64,000 nucleotides of DNA from Lycium barbarum (GCF_019175385.1 NC_083340.1:12102336-12166335), one strand, 5' to 3'; numbered from the stretch's first letter, positions 1 to 11,290 are shown. Numbers and translations: made by a program. Notes: a model not told the origin generated them from the sequence alone.

Positions 1-110
1 TAACTTAAGTGTAGTAAATTTATATGATTTGATATAAACACATGGTACATCTTAACCTATTTCAAGTGTATATTTATTTCCATTCGCAAATCATTAACTT
101 TATTAAGTAC

Positions 111-1160
111 ACCTTTGACCGTGCGATATGAAATTATGATTCATATTTTGATTTCTAATCAGCGTTTGTTTATGCAATTTGCACAAAATTTCAACTTCAA
201 CTTCATATCATGATTTCAAATCCTATATCTACCAACTTAGGATTCCAAATCATGATTTCAAATTATTTTAAATATAAAACTTGACCCATAAGTTTATATT
301 TTGTAAAAAAAGATTCGTAAGTCGGTATATATGTTTACCAACCATAAAAACGAGGAGAATTCAAGGACGGTAAGATCCTAGGGTTACAGTTGATTACAAT
401 CCTATTGAATTATCCATGAGAATTTGATTATTATGAACCTAGTTACTAATTGCAGGGTTGATATTAATTACATCGCACATGAGTGACCTTAGAACGACGC
501 CTATCTAAACTACTGAATGTTATGGCTCCATGATCGCATCTGATGATAAGGATGCATGTATAACTCCTAATCGAATAAGCAAGATTTACCAAGTAAAGGT
601 CTATAACTAGCCTGTCACTTGCTAATCATAATCAAAGCCGCTAATCTATGATGGACGAGCCGAACTTGCCCTACTCAACCTCCTTTGCTATCTAAACCCC
701 ATCCCGAGAGACCTTGATTCAAATATGTAGATATTCTCTCCATGTTAGCTATTCATAGCCATAAGTGATCAACGACTCAGTAAGTAAACTAATTGGTACT
801 ATTAATTATTTAAAGATCTGCAAGTTGATAGTATATTTATAACAAATTTGCTCTTATCAACCATTTACCAACTGCATTTATTTATACAACTCATGTTCAA
901 TTTTCTTTTTTATTGAACTAAACTTCGATCACTTGATGTTGTATTTTTCAGAAATGTCTTCTAGTAGAGTATTTAATTTGTTATAAACTATGATTTGCTC
1001 ATTTGGTAAGATTGTATAAAAATTGAGAAAGTTTTAATTGTTTTCACAACTTGTGAATGTTATGTCCATGAGAAAAAATGCAACTTAAGAAATCTAAATT
1101 ACATGGTCAAATAAAACTTCAATTTCAAATCATCATGATGTCAATTCATGTCCAAACGAC
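111..1160. repeat. MITE-like element, copy A
   Basis: The ends are loosely inverted: a 'tttgaccgtgcgatatga' type start and a 'catgtccaaacg' type end. The right-hand half (from about 898) matches a second copy at 12185-12720 in order, sharing 'ttattgaactaaa', 'gatgttgtatttttcag' and 'tttggtaagattgtataa'. Compared with that copy, this one carries about 480 extra bases between roughly 350 and 830. No transposase is visible, so this is a non-autonomous DNA element, superfamily not determined. Confidence 0.5.
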
Positions 1161-1165
1161 TCTAA

Positions 1166-2544
1166 ACTTATGTTTTCAAGTGAAGATGGTATATTTCAAA
1201 TTCAATATAAAATTTCACTTTATTCATCGTCTCAACTTATGTGATTTCGTTTGATGGATATGGAATTTGAAAAATACGGAAAGACTTTTTAAAGTTTTTA
1301 TGTACAATAAGTCTTAAATGTTTGTATGGTTGTACATTCTTTAATTAAAGGCAAACTAATAGCTACAATTAAAAAATTTATAAATATTAAAAGGTAGTAT
1401 TCTTTTGTGGATAAATAAAATAGAACACGTCACATGAATTGTGAAAGAAAAAATAATATTTTTCTACTTCAATTTTAAGATACTATTTTTGAATTTAATT
1501 CAAATATTGATTAAATGCATATCAATTACTAGTACAATAAATTATGAACAACTTCTGGCCTTGAGATGTGATGTTTCCGGCGCACCGCCCAGGTCTTTAC
1601 TCCTTTACTTAGCAAACAAGTCAACTTCGAGAGTCACAGAAAAATACTTCTCGTTTATTAAATTCTCATTTAGATTTTGTTCTGTATTTATAAATTCAGT
1701 TCGTTTTGATCTATTTATTTATTAATATAATTTATTTTGATTCAATATAACCTAATTAGTATAATATTCAATCTACATTGACCAAATTTTGTTGAAATAT
1801 TTTTAAAAATATTTTCTGTTTGATATGTTAAATATTATCATAACAAAAAGAAATATTAGTTACTTAAATAATTTGGACAGATGAAATTATTATGATCCGA
1901 TTTTTAGCTTAAGTTAGCTCAAGATATTTCAATTCAAGAAATAATAGTTTATTTATTAACTTAGTTCCCTATACCACCTTAAAAAGATATTTCATTCGCC
2001 TCAAATTATCTATCTCAAATTATTTATCGTCTTCTAGAAGTTTCAGGCAAAGTTAATTATTTTTTCCTCATTTTACTCTTAATAGAATTTTATCATTACT
2101 GAAAATAACACCTAAAAAGAAAAAATATTTAATGAAGAGAAATTATAATTTAGAATAAATAAGAATAAAATTAGTCAAATGTCACTTTTAATTAATTATT
2201 TCTTAATAAGCGTAAAAAAAGGCCGATTAATTTGGAACCGCGGGAGTAAAGTAAGCAAAAACAGCAAATAATTTAGAATAAATGGACGGGTGATTCACGT
2301 GCATTGAATGAGAGTAGGGCAAGCAAATGAAATGGAATCCGTACGTGGAAGTCATGCACCAAGCCCACTAACTTACGCGTCACTCAAAAACGAACACCCT
2401 TACCCTAACGTCATTCAACCCCTTTAACCTTTTCTTTTGTTTTTTACTTGGTCATCCAACTCCAGATTCTTTTGTCGTTTTCTTCCAGTTCACAACTGGT
2501 CCAAGTTCAGTGCGCCCCAAATAAACCATATAGTAATACGCACG
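1166..2544. other. Non-coding AT-rich stretch
   Basis: I see no convincing gene. A 94-codon open frame near 1441 starts on GTG, is hydrophobic and AT-driven, and resembles no family I know. Near 2231-2251 the sequence 'ttggaaccgcgggagta' looks like one end of a Stowaway-type MITE. GC rises at 2280-2530, just before the MULE terminus. Confidence 0.5.
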
Positions 2545-3235
2545 GCGCGAATGCCCCTCTTTTGGGTTGGTATTTAGATTTTGCCCCTTAAAATGGTGGC
2601 ATGTAATTATTGCCCTTCCGAACAAAAGTAATATAGTATAAAGATATTACTATCCCTAACCGTTATATATGAAAAAATATTATTATTTAAATTTACCCTT
2701 ATTCAAATCCTTCCCTTCTTGCATATCGTTAACCCAAATTTCGTTCCAAATTTTTCACATTATTCAAATCGTTGTTTCAAGCCAGATTTCTCAATTGATT
2801 TTGCTGCTACAACATCAGTAAAAGGTACAAATCTTAATTCAACTCAATTTAACAATTTTATTGAGTTTAGACTGTTAATATTTGGAAAAATCATCTTCTA
2901 CGACCTGATTATTAAGAAACAGCTGACATACAACTCAGATTGAACATTGCGCATGATAAAATTAATCAGCAAAATAGAATTGATTGGATTTATTGCTTTG
3001 TTCTGATTTTAATTACTTTATACCTTACTTAAATTAGTATACGATGCATATTTACTTAAAATTGTAATTATAGTAAATTCAATTTAAATCAGGCAATGCT
3101 TATCGATTTAAACTTGAATTAAGGCAAGCTGTGTACAAATTTTGAACAAGTATGTCGAATGAGGCAAAAGTTCAATTTATTTAGGAGTACATTTTGCCGT
3201 TAGAAGCAAAGTCCATTATCATAACCAATACAAAT

Positions 3236-4150
3236 AGTACTTATGCCGGAGGAGGCAAAAGTTCAATTTACAGAAGAGTAGAGTATGCCGCTATCGGAAA
3301 TTTTTTTGAACAAACTTCATAACAAGAATGCCATAGAGGGCAAAACTTCTGGTTTATATAGAAGTATAAATCAATCCATTTTAAATTGGAATCACTGTTG
3401 CATGGATTTAATTTATGTTGCATGAAGATAAATGAGGTTTTTCAGTTTTTTTTTTTTAACCAAAAACAGTTACTGCATTATGATAAGCAAAACAAAGTAC
3501 TTATACCGGAGGAGGCAAAAGTTCAATTTACAAAAGAGTAGAGTATGCCGTTAACGGCAAAGTTCTGAACCAATTTCATAACAAGTATGCCGGAGAAGGC
3601 AAAAGTTCTGGTTTATATAGAAGTATAAATTAGTCCAGTTGCGTCAATCCTCTAATTGGAATAACTGTTGCAGACATTATATTTAAATTGGATGAAGGTA
3701 GAGGAGGTTTTCATTTTTTTTTAACCAAAAACAGTTACTGCATTATCATCAACAAAACAAAAAGTGCTTATGCCGGACGAGACAAAAGTTCAATTTACAA
3801 AAGAGTATAGTATGCCGTTACCAGCAAAGTTCTGAACCAATTTCATAACAAGTATGCCGGAGAAGGCAAAAGTTCTGGTTTATATAGAAGTATAAATTAG
3901 TCCAGTTGCGTCAATCCTCTAATTGGAATAACTGTTGTAGGCATTTGATTTAAATTGGATGAAGGTAGAAGAGGTTTTCATTTTTTTTTAAATAAAAAAC
4001 AGTTACTGCATTATGATAAGCAAAACAAAAAGTACTTATGCCGAAGGAGGCAAAAGTACATTTTACAAAGGAGTAGAGTATGCTGTTACAGGAAAAGTTC
4101 TGAACAAACTTCTGAACAAGTATGCCGGAGAAGGCAATACTTATGTTTAG
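3236..4150. repeat. Tandem array of ~265-bp units inside the MULE
   Basis: Four units begin at about 3236, 3496, 3763 and 4031 (spacing 260-268). Each unit holds 'cttatgccggaggaggcaaa', then a second 'tatgccgttaacggcaaag' palindrome, then 'agtatgccggagaaggcaaa', then 'tttatatagaagtataaa', 'ggaataactgttgca' and a T-run followed by 'aaccaaaaacagttactgca'. The last unit is shortened. Open frames in this stretch come from the repeat and are not genes. Confidence 0.85.
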
Positions 4151-4279
4151 AAGCCATTAAAGTAAAATTTACAAACCTAAAGAAACTTAGACTTCATTAA
4201 CATACATTTAAATATATATGTCCACAAAACATAAAATCCTAACTTCATAAGTACCAAACTACCATCATCAGTTCTAATT

Positions 4280-4552
4280 TCATGTGTACCCATTCCAAAT
4301 TGCCCCATCGTCAATTTGACCAGTGTGCTGGAATAACCTCTGCCTTACAAATCGTAATTCTCTTCGTTCATTTTCTCTACTTAGAGCACCGTTAAGAGCC
4401 CGAAAAAAATCTATGTCTCTTTTGATATCTGCAATTTCTTGAGTAATTTGCAAATTCGCAATATTATGATGGATTTGGTTATGAAGATGGGCATGTTCAT
4501 GTGCTTGCCCGTGGCCATCATTAACATGTACAACATGTTGATTTTGGTTCAT
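4280..4552 (-). CDS. Small His-rich / coiled-coil hypothetical protein
   Basis: This is a 90-codon frame with a genuine ATG and stop, set between two repeat arrays of the MULE. The N-terminal third is rich in His and Gln (HVVHVNDGHGQAHEHAHLHN). The middle and C-terminal parts (about residues 35-75) have heptad-like hydrophobic spacing and alternate Glu, Arg and Lys, which suggests a short coiled coil. I do not recognise the family. It could be a stand-alone gene of the element, or a distal exon of the minus-strand DUF1985 gene whose last recognised exon ends at 5679. It lies in higher-complexity sequence than its flanks, which argues against pure chance. Confidence 0.35.
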   Translation of the reverse strand: MNQNQHVVHVNDGHGQAHEHAHLHNQIHHNIANLQITQEIADIKRDIDFFRALNGALSRENERRELRFVRQRLFQHTGQIDDGAIWNGYT

Positions 4553-4619
4553 TTTGTATGTGATTATATCTGGTTTTCAGAAGTAAAGTGTTTTTTTTCC
4601 TTCTTCCAAAAGTTGTGTT

Positions 4620-5560
4620 GGTTTATATAGAAGTATAAATTAGTACATTTTAAATTGGAATAACTGTTGCATGGATTTGATTTAAATTGGATAAAGACAG
4701 AGGAGGTTTTTCAGTTTCATGAAAATAACTGTTGCAATTTCATTGGAATAACTGTTGCAGAAACAGTTACTCCGTTTTTTAAGAATGCTGCTAGGGGCAG
4801 AACTTCTGTTTACAAAATGGTAGAGTATGCCATTTCAGGCATACTTCATGACTGTTGCAATTATTGACAAAAAAAAAAAACCAAAACAGTTAGTCAAATT
4901 TGAATTGAAGTAACTGTTGCAATTATTGACAAAAATACAAAGAGTTTTTCAGTTTTTTTTTTTAACAAAAGAATTAATACACTTTCAATTGGAAGTAACT
5001 GTAGCACTACCTATTACAGATATTCGGAATAAGAGTCACTTTTTCATTATATTTTTTATTTCTAGAAAAAAAAACTGTTACTACCAATTTAGAAGTATGC
5101 CGGAAGGGGCATAACTTCTGTTCACAACGGGCAAAAGTATGTCGGAGGCGGCAAGCTCACTTGGCTTGACTTTTGCATATTAAGCTCTTTGGATTTCAAT
5201 TGGATCAGGATACAACAAACTTTGCAGTTTTTTTTTTTTTTAAAAAAACAAAAAAAACAAAAACAGTTAGTGAAATTTGAATTGGAGTAACTGTTGGAAC
5301 TATTGACAAAAATAGAAAGAATTTTTCAGCTTTTCTTCATATATATATATATTTTTAAAAAAACAATTAATACATTAATTGGAAGTAATTGTAGCACTTA
5401 TTCGAGATGTTTTGGAACAAGAGTCACTTTTTAATTATCTTTTTTATTTTTAGGAAAAAAGTTACTTCTATCTTAGAAGTATGCCGGAAGGAGCAGAACT
5501 TCTGTTTACAAATGGCAAAAGTATGCCGGTTAAGGCAGACTACAATAAAGTACAGTTTGA
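4620..5560. repeat. Degenerate continuation of the MULE repeat array
   Basis: Fragments of the ~265-bp unit recur: 'tttatatagaagtataaa', 'ggaataactgttgca' and poly-T followed by 'aacagtta'. Palindromic motifs occur at about 4784, 4836, 5097, 5139, 5480 and 5526. Two diverged halves, 4880-5150 and 5255-5540, look like copies of one another. No gene is supported. Confidence 0.65.
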
Positions 5561-5678
5561 AAAAGTGAAGATTCATTATATGTACAGAAATGAAAAACCA
5601 ATTTACATATACATCATTCGAAAAAGGGGAAAACATAATAACATAACACTTGCCTGAAATAACAACAAAAAGATCAAC

Positions 5679-8417
5679 TCACTTTCCTAACTCTTCTACA
5701 ATACAGTATATATCAGTCCCAGAACTCAACCGTTTCTCAACTGGAGTACTGCTCGGTGTAAGCAAACACCAATTAGGATAACCATCATCTTCTTTGTTTC
5801 CATCTTCGCATCTCGGACGTTTTCTATAATCTTCAACAACAGCTGCTACTTCATTTACATTTTGTGATGCTTCATTAGAAGAAAACACATAATCTCCGCA
5901 TTAAAAAGCATCATTAATTACAACAACTTCTTTAAGTGCTTCTTTTTTTGCACGGTCTTCATTTTCTTTCACAAATTCCTTTTCAAACTGAGAAAGAGTT
6001 TGAGTTTTATCAGACAGTTGACTTGATGAAGAAATAGCAGCATCACAAAGCATATCGAACATGGGAGAGGTCACATTTTTTGTAGACCTTGCTTTACAAA
6101 GCATATTCTCCATACGTTCCTGCAAATCTTTTCCAAGATGTGCATCTAGCTTCACCTCATCATTCACTGAATAACCCAAATCAGGTTTTCTTTTACCAGA
6201 TGCACAAGTTTTACAAGATTTGTTTTCGCTATGCAGTCGAACTAAACTTTCAACACAATGCATCACATAATCAAATTTACTTTCCAAACTGTCAAGTCTA
6301 CTTTCTAAACAAGTTCTTTTAGCACTTTCAGAAGCTGCTACACATGATTTTGTTTCATCATGTACACGAACTAAGCTATCCACAGCATTAATCGCACCAA
6401 CAAATTTTTTATCCAATTCTTCGAAACGGCTATCCAAAGACTACAAAACAAGGAAAAAAAATTTAAACAAAGAAGAAAAGAAAATGAGAATAAACAAAAA
6501 CAACGAATGCGACATGCAAAGTATACATATCATATTAACAAACTCAAAAATAAAAAAATAAAAAGCCATACCTTTACTTGATTGACAATTGTAGATTGTT
6601 CATCATCAAGTTGCTTCTTCATACTAGACAAAACACCCTGTATAACAGATCAATAAAACAACACATTACTTTGATGCCATTAAATTAATGTTGAACAAGT
6701 ATGCCGGACCCAGCAGAAGTGAAGTCTAAAAATGAAAACAGTATGCCGGTAGGGGCAGAATTGAAATATGAAAGGAGAAATGTATGCCGGAAAGGACAGA
6801 TTTTAAGTTTGCAAAATCAAAAAGTATGCCTCAAGGGGCATAAACTTTCATTTCCAAAACCAAAATAGAGAAGACTGCTAAAATGTGTTGCCTACTAAAA
6901 TAAGTCTGAAAATGAAAACAGTATGCCGGTAGGGGCAGAATTGAAATATGAAAGGAGAAATGTATGCCGGAAGGGGCAGATTTTAAGTTTGCAAAACCAA
7001 AAAATATGCCTCAAAGGACATAAACTTTCATTTCCATAACCAAAACAGAAAAGACTGCAAAATGTGTTACCTACTAAAATAAGTCTCAAAATGAGAACAG
7101 TATGCTCGTAGGGGCAGAACTGAAATATGAAAGGAGAAATGTATTCCAGAAGGGGAAGATTCTAAGTTTGCAAAACCAAAAAATATGCCTCAAGGGGCAT
7201 AAACTTTCATTTCCATAACCAAAACAGAGAAGACTACAAAAATGTCTCCTACTAAAATACTCTACCAGAAGGCCTCTAACTCAGAATTCAGTTAAACAAC
7301 CAAAAACACAAAAGGCAAACTACAACTTACATCAACTATCTGAAAAGTAAGTTGAGATGGCAAAACCGTACCAGACGAACAAGAGCCTGAATCATCTGGA
7401 AATTTAAGTGCAACTGGATAATTCAGCATCTCTTGTTTCGTACCAACAACAACAACATGGACAATAAATTTCTTGAATCTCTCTAACACAATATAAACAC
7501 ATTAATTAGACAAAAACACAAAAATAACAAGAGGGAAAAAGAACAAAAAAAAGAAGCATCAACAAAAAGGAAACACATACTTTTTCAGCATGGAAGAAAT
7601 TATCAGTAATAACTTTATAATCAACTTACGTGGAAGGACCCCAAGACAACATATGAGGAGACTTCAAACCATGAAAACTTGAAAACCCTCGAAAGATAGG
7701 GAAAACCTCCAATAGCCACACATTTAAAGCGTAAGGAAAACTACTAATCATATAAGGTGTAGATGGCATGCTCTTGAAAGTCTTCACACAACCACGAATC
7801 GACCGTACCAACCAATTAAAACTAAGAGAACCCCGAGGATAAGACACTCGAAGACTGTCATCATCAATTATCTTCATTAGATGACCTTTAACAACACATT
7901 TCTCATTACGACCCAACAAAACCCTCTCCATTATACATACCTCAGCAAGTCTAACAGGATCACTAGATCTTTCCCAAAATCCACCACTATGATTACTTGA
8001 CTTAATCTGTAAGAAACTCTTGAGATCACACAACCTTATTCTATCCTGATTTGGAAAATAAAGTCTCAACAATCTATTTGGTTTGCTAGACACAACACTA
8101 AAATCACTAACACAAGAATCCAAACCAGTAATAAGACGGAAAGACTCGGAATCAAATACACACACGCGATTAAATATCTTAAACTTTAACACACTATCAT
8201 TACTAGATGAAAGTTGGGATAAGATCAAGCAATGGAAAATACTATCACTCAGGTGGACATCAACCAAATTCATAAACTGTCCAAAAACACCTATTTTCAA
8301 CAAGTCCAATTAAGAGACACTAAAAAAGGACAAAGTCAAACTCCGAAAATGAAAATCACCACTCCACATGCCACCTCCTTCAGCCCAGTGTTCAAATTTA
8401 ACCAAGGGATGTTCCTC
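5679..8417 (-). pseudogene. DUF1985-type transposon-associated gene, multi-exon, with in-frame stops
   Basis: Exon A (8417-7630) follows a 'cttttatag' acceptor and ends at a GTAAGT donor. It encodes a DUF1985-like domain: 'FGQFMNLVDVHLSDSIFHCL', then 'FRLITGLDS', 'DPVRLAEVCIMERVLLG', and the typical closing '...SFPYALNVWLLEVFP'. Exon B (about 7480-7331) ends at another GTAAGT. Exon C (6637-6572) is exactly 22 codons between 'ttatacag' and 'gtatgg'. Exon D (6440-5679) follows 'ttttgtag' and encodes a charged, coiled-coil-rich tail with two related 'ESRLDSLESKFD..VESLVRLH' type repeats and a basic 'KRKP' segment. The C-D junctions are phase 0. Two TAA codons break the frame, at 8310-8312 and 5901-5903, and each is followed by further in-frame coding-like sequence; hence the pseudogene call. 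No Ulp1 catalytic domain is seen downstream. The exon models are inference from splice motifs; the function of DUF1985 is unknown. Confidence 0.6.
6712..7262. repeat. Three ~180-bp tandem repeats in an intron of the DUF1985 gene
   Basis: Units start near 6716, 6900 and 7080. Each contains 'cagtatgccggtaggggcag', 'tgtatgccggaaggggcaga' and 'tatgcctcaaggggcataaa' in that order, then 'ctttcatttccataacc'. The array fills most of the 693-bp intron between exons B and C of the surrounding gene. Three palindromes per unit gives nine copies of the motif in this one intron. Confidence 0.85.
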
Positions 8418-8559
8418 CTATAAAAGAAAAATTAATGTCAACTGAAACCAAGAATTTACATAAGAAAACCAAAAATGAGAATGTAAAATAATTAACATAT
8501 ACCATAATACAAAATCAGCCCCTAGTCTGGTACACAAATACCTGCATAATAGAAGAAAG

Positions 8560-9235
8560 AACCAAAACACATAAGATTGCATAAAAAGCCAACATTATTA
8601 ACAAAACAACACCAAAAATACATAAGATTGCATAAAAACCAAAATTATTAACAAGACAACACCAAAAAATCAAGATACACATAAATTAACTTAATTCATG
8701 AAGTTATGTCGGAATAGGCATAACTTTATGCCGGAACAGGCATAACTTCAATTTCAAAAACCAAGAACTCTGCCGGACCCGGCATGTGTTGCCTCAGACA
8801 AACACAGTCTTTATGAAAACACAGGTTACTAAACAAAAGACAACACCAAAAATCTTAAACAAATGTTCACAGGCAAAAATAAACATATTCAACACATTGA
8901 AAACCAAAAAACATACAAAATAACTTCATTCAAACAAAATATTATCACTAAACTTCAAAAATGCCAATTTTTTTTTCCTATAATCAAGAAAACATATAAA
9001 CTTTCATAAAAACCAACATTATTAACAAAAAAAAAACACCAAAAAATCAAAACACATACAAACTAACTTAAATCACGAAATTATGCCGGAATAGGCATAA
9101 ATTCAGTTTCAAAAAAATAAAAATTCTGCCGGAACAGGCATATGCCGCCTCACACAAACACATTCTTCACAAAAATCAGATTACTAAACAAAAACAACAC
9201 CAACAACATAAAACAGCTGTTCACAGGAAAAACTT
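8560..9235. repeat. Two diverged ~380-bp repeats with GGCATAA palindromes
   Basis: The stretch around 8700-8790 ('gtcggaataggcataac', 'tatgccggaacaggcataac', 'tgccggacccggcatg') is repeated around 9080-9150 with the same order and the same flanking 'cataaaaaccaa', 'accaaaaaatcaa' and 'cagattactaaacaaaa' blocks. No coding function is apparent. This is the 5' flank of the minus-strand DUF1985 gene and could hold its promoter. Confidence 0.7.
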
Positions 9236-9742
9236 CAAAGATTCAACAAAGAGAAAACCAAAACGCATATCAAAATCAACTAAAACATATTACGACATTC
9301 ATAATACGACATTCAAAAAACCAAGATATAACATGGGGAACGAAACTAAAGTTCAAAAAATCATACAGACACTTTAACAAAACATGTTAGAAAATAATTT
9401 TATATAAAAAAGGATCAATTAAATATAAAAAACGACGAAGACAAAGATATCAATTCAACAAACAACAATTTAACATAAAAACAAATATTGAAACGAGCAA
9501 AAGATCCAAATTCGTACCTAAATTTTAGAACAGATAAGACAGACACAAACAGAGGAGGAACGAAGAAGCAAAAAAGAAAAGAAAAGGGAAAATAACGAAA
9601 TAAAAAGGATTTTAATGGAATAAGAATAATTTTGTCAAAAAACTTTCATTAAATAGACGGCAAGGACAAAAATTAAATAAAATATAAATAAGAGGCAAAA
9701 TATAAAGACCAGCCAAAAAAAGGCCACTCCGCGCAAAAAAAA

Positions 9743-10171
9743 AATACTAAAACATCAGTTTTATGGGCCCATTAATTGTGGGATATACCTCCCCTGTCTA
9801 AAAACCATCAAACATCATTTCATTGTGGAGACGTCAGAATAAATGAGATTTTTAAACTATTGCCTGCACTCGCAGAAACCGACAAAACAAAGGTTAAATT
9901 TCATATGTGCCCTTCAAATTCGTCTTTTGCTTTATTGGTAAAAAAAGTAGTGGGGAACTTTTAGATAGTCTAGAAAATTAAAAGGTTTGAATATAAAGTA
10001 ATACTACTAGTAATATTGAACTGGATTAATCAAAAGTACGAAATACTTGATGTAGAATACAACTATATGTTTGATTTGTAATTAGATTAAATCTTTTTAA
10101 TACAAAATAGACATCCTATTACTTGAAGAGTTGACGTCGGGTTTATATAGTGATTTTTTTGTTTTAATAAT
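9743..10171. other. Non-coding gap between MULE and LTR insertion
   Basis: An A-run just outside the MULE terminus is followed by unremarkable AT-rich sequence. A 62-codon frame at 9776 starts on TTG and has no recognisable motif. Confidence 0.45.
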
Positions 10172-11189
10172 TGTTGACGTTCCACATCATCTGTGGGGGA
10201 TGAGTTCATATACTCCTTATATGGTCATTGTAGACAATAAAATTCGCGTCGAGAAAAATAATAATCGAGACAGGAAAATATCGCAACAATCTTTGTATTT
10301 GATTTCAGAATATGAGTGTTACAATCTCTATGATTCTTCTGATTCGTCTTTTCAACAATAATTTCAAGGGCTTTTGAGCTTATTCTTGAACTTGATGGAT
10401 TTGATCTTGACTTGTACTTGAATTCAAGGGCTTTTGAGCTTGATCTTGAATCTGGTGGTCTTGATCTTGAACTTGTATTTGGATTCAAGGGCTTGAAGCT
10501 TAATCTTGAATCTTCGTCTGGATCTCTAGAACTTCTAGAGAAATACTTGAATGCTTGAATGCTTTTAGCTTGTAGAGAAATCCGCAGCGTTTGATCCACG
10601 AGCTCTCCCTTGCTTCTTGTTAGAATTTCTGTCCCTTCTATGAATTATGAGACCCCTATTTATAGTTGTAGGATGGAGGAGTTGTGATAAGGACAGACTT
10701 CTTTCGACCAATCAGATTTAAGCTGACATGTCGATATTTGATTGGCCGGAACATGTCATTTGTACACGTGGCGTATCTTCATTGGCCTTTGATTTGACTA
10801 GGCATGCTGCATCATTTTGACACATGGCATGACCCTATTGGCTCCTTCGTTTGACTTGGCGTGCCACGTCATTTGACATGTGACATCAATTTGGGCCTCT
10901 TGAATAAGATGACATCTTGGGCTTGACAAAGTGGACTCATCATTTGTAGCCCAATTAAATGGACTAGCCCAATAAATTTGGACCATTACTTAAATCCATA
11001 TTTATTGGACTTTAAATAATTAACCCAATTATATTAATCCGTAATCTTTATTTGGACTAATATATCTTGAATTTACTATAATCCGAATTTCTTACGGATT
11101 TAAATTCAATAAAATTTCGTTATCTACAGTCATTTCCTCATAAATTAGCTTTTGAATTTGAGTAAGGCTCAAGATTTATTTCTTTATCA
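10172..11189 (+). mobile_element. TRIM-like small LTR, split by a solo LTR
   Basis: The outer pieces 10172-10228 and 11134-11189 read as one ~113-bp LTR once the insertion and its duplicated 5 bases are removed. It begins 'tgttgacgttccacatcatc' and ends 'atttatttctttatca', the pattern of the small copia-like/TRIM LTRs of plants. It is followed directly by a primer-binding-site match. No second LTR was found, so the element is truncated or the partner has diverged. Confidence 0.65.
10229..11128 (-). mobile_element. Solo LTR (900 bp) with 5-bp target duplication
   Basis: The ends are TGTAGA.../...TCTACA, and both flanks carry GTCAT (10224-10228 and 11129-11133). A TATAAATA box on the minus strand (10657-10664) sets the orientation as minus. 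No internal region is present, so this is a solo LTR left by unequal recombination. A 124-codon open minus frame inside (10225-10599, TTG start) is serine/arginine-rich and derives from short 'caagggcttttgagcttgat' style repeats in the LTR; I do not treat it as a gene. Superfamily not determined. Confidence 0.8.
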
Positions 11190-11290
11190 TGGTATCAGAA
11201 TCAACCCGACCTCAATTCATTATTTCTGATGTCGTGCCCGTCTTATGTTATCCACGCTTCGAATGTCCAATCCAGTCCTGAATGGATAGA
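11190..11290 (+). mobile_element. Primer-binding site and short internal remnant of the TRIM-like element
   Basis: 'tggtatcagaatc' directly follows the LTR end. It differs slightly from the common plant initiator-Met-tRNA primer site TGGTATCAGAGC. About 80 bases after it look like internal remnant; beyond that the sequence blends into the surroundings. Confidence 0.6.

Larger units (their letters stand above)
2545..9734. mobile_element. MULE-like DNA transposon carrying a DUF1985-type gene
   Basis: The outer 46 bases at each end are inverted copies: by eye 35 of 46 positions agree, starting GCGCG and ending in a TTTTGCC..CTTA block. The termini share the 'ggt(c)tttaattttg' core with foldback elements elsewhere in the window, so they belong to the same family. 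A clean 9-bp target duplication could not be found, which leaves the exact ends uncertain. Inside are a minus-strand multi-exon gene of the DUF1985 type, several tandem arrays and dozens of copies of an ATGCCGG/GGCATAA palindrome. No MURA-type transposase is visible, so the copy is probably non-autonomous. DUF1985 proteins are known passengers of plant Mutator-like elements, where they usually accompany an Ulp1 protease domain; that domain is not seen here. Confidence 0.65.

Noticed and set aside
1441..1725. 94-residue plus frame
   Set aside because: GTG start, AT-driven hydrophobic composition and no domain.
3150..9152. CRISPR-like array from regularly recurring short palindromes
   Set aside because: Eukaryotic transposon context, variable spacing, and the sequence between motifs is itself repeated rather than unique.
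10225..10599. 124-residue serine/arginine-rich minus frame
   Set aside because: It lies inside the solo LTR, starts on TTG and is produced by short degenerate repeats.
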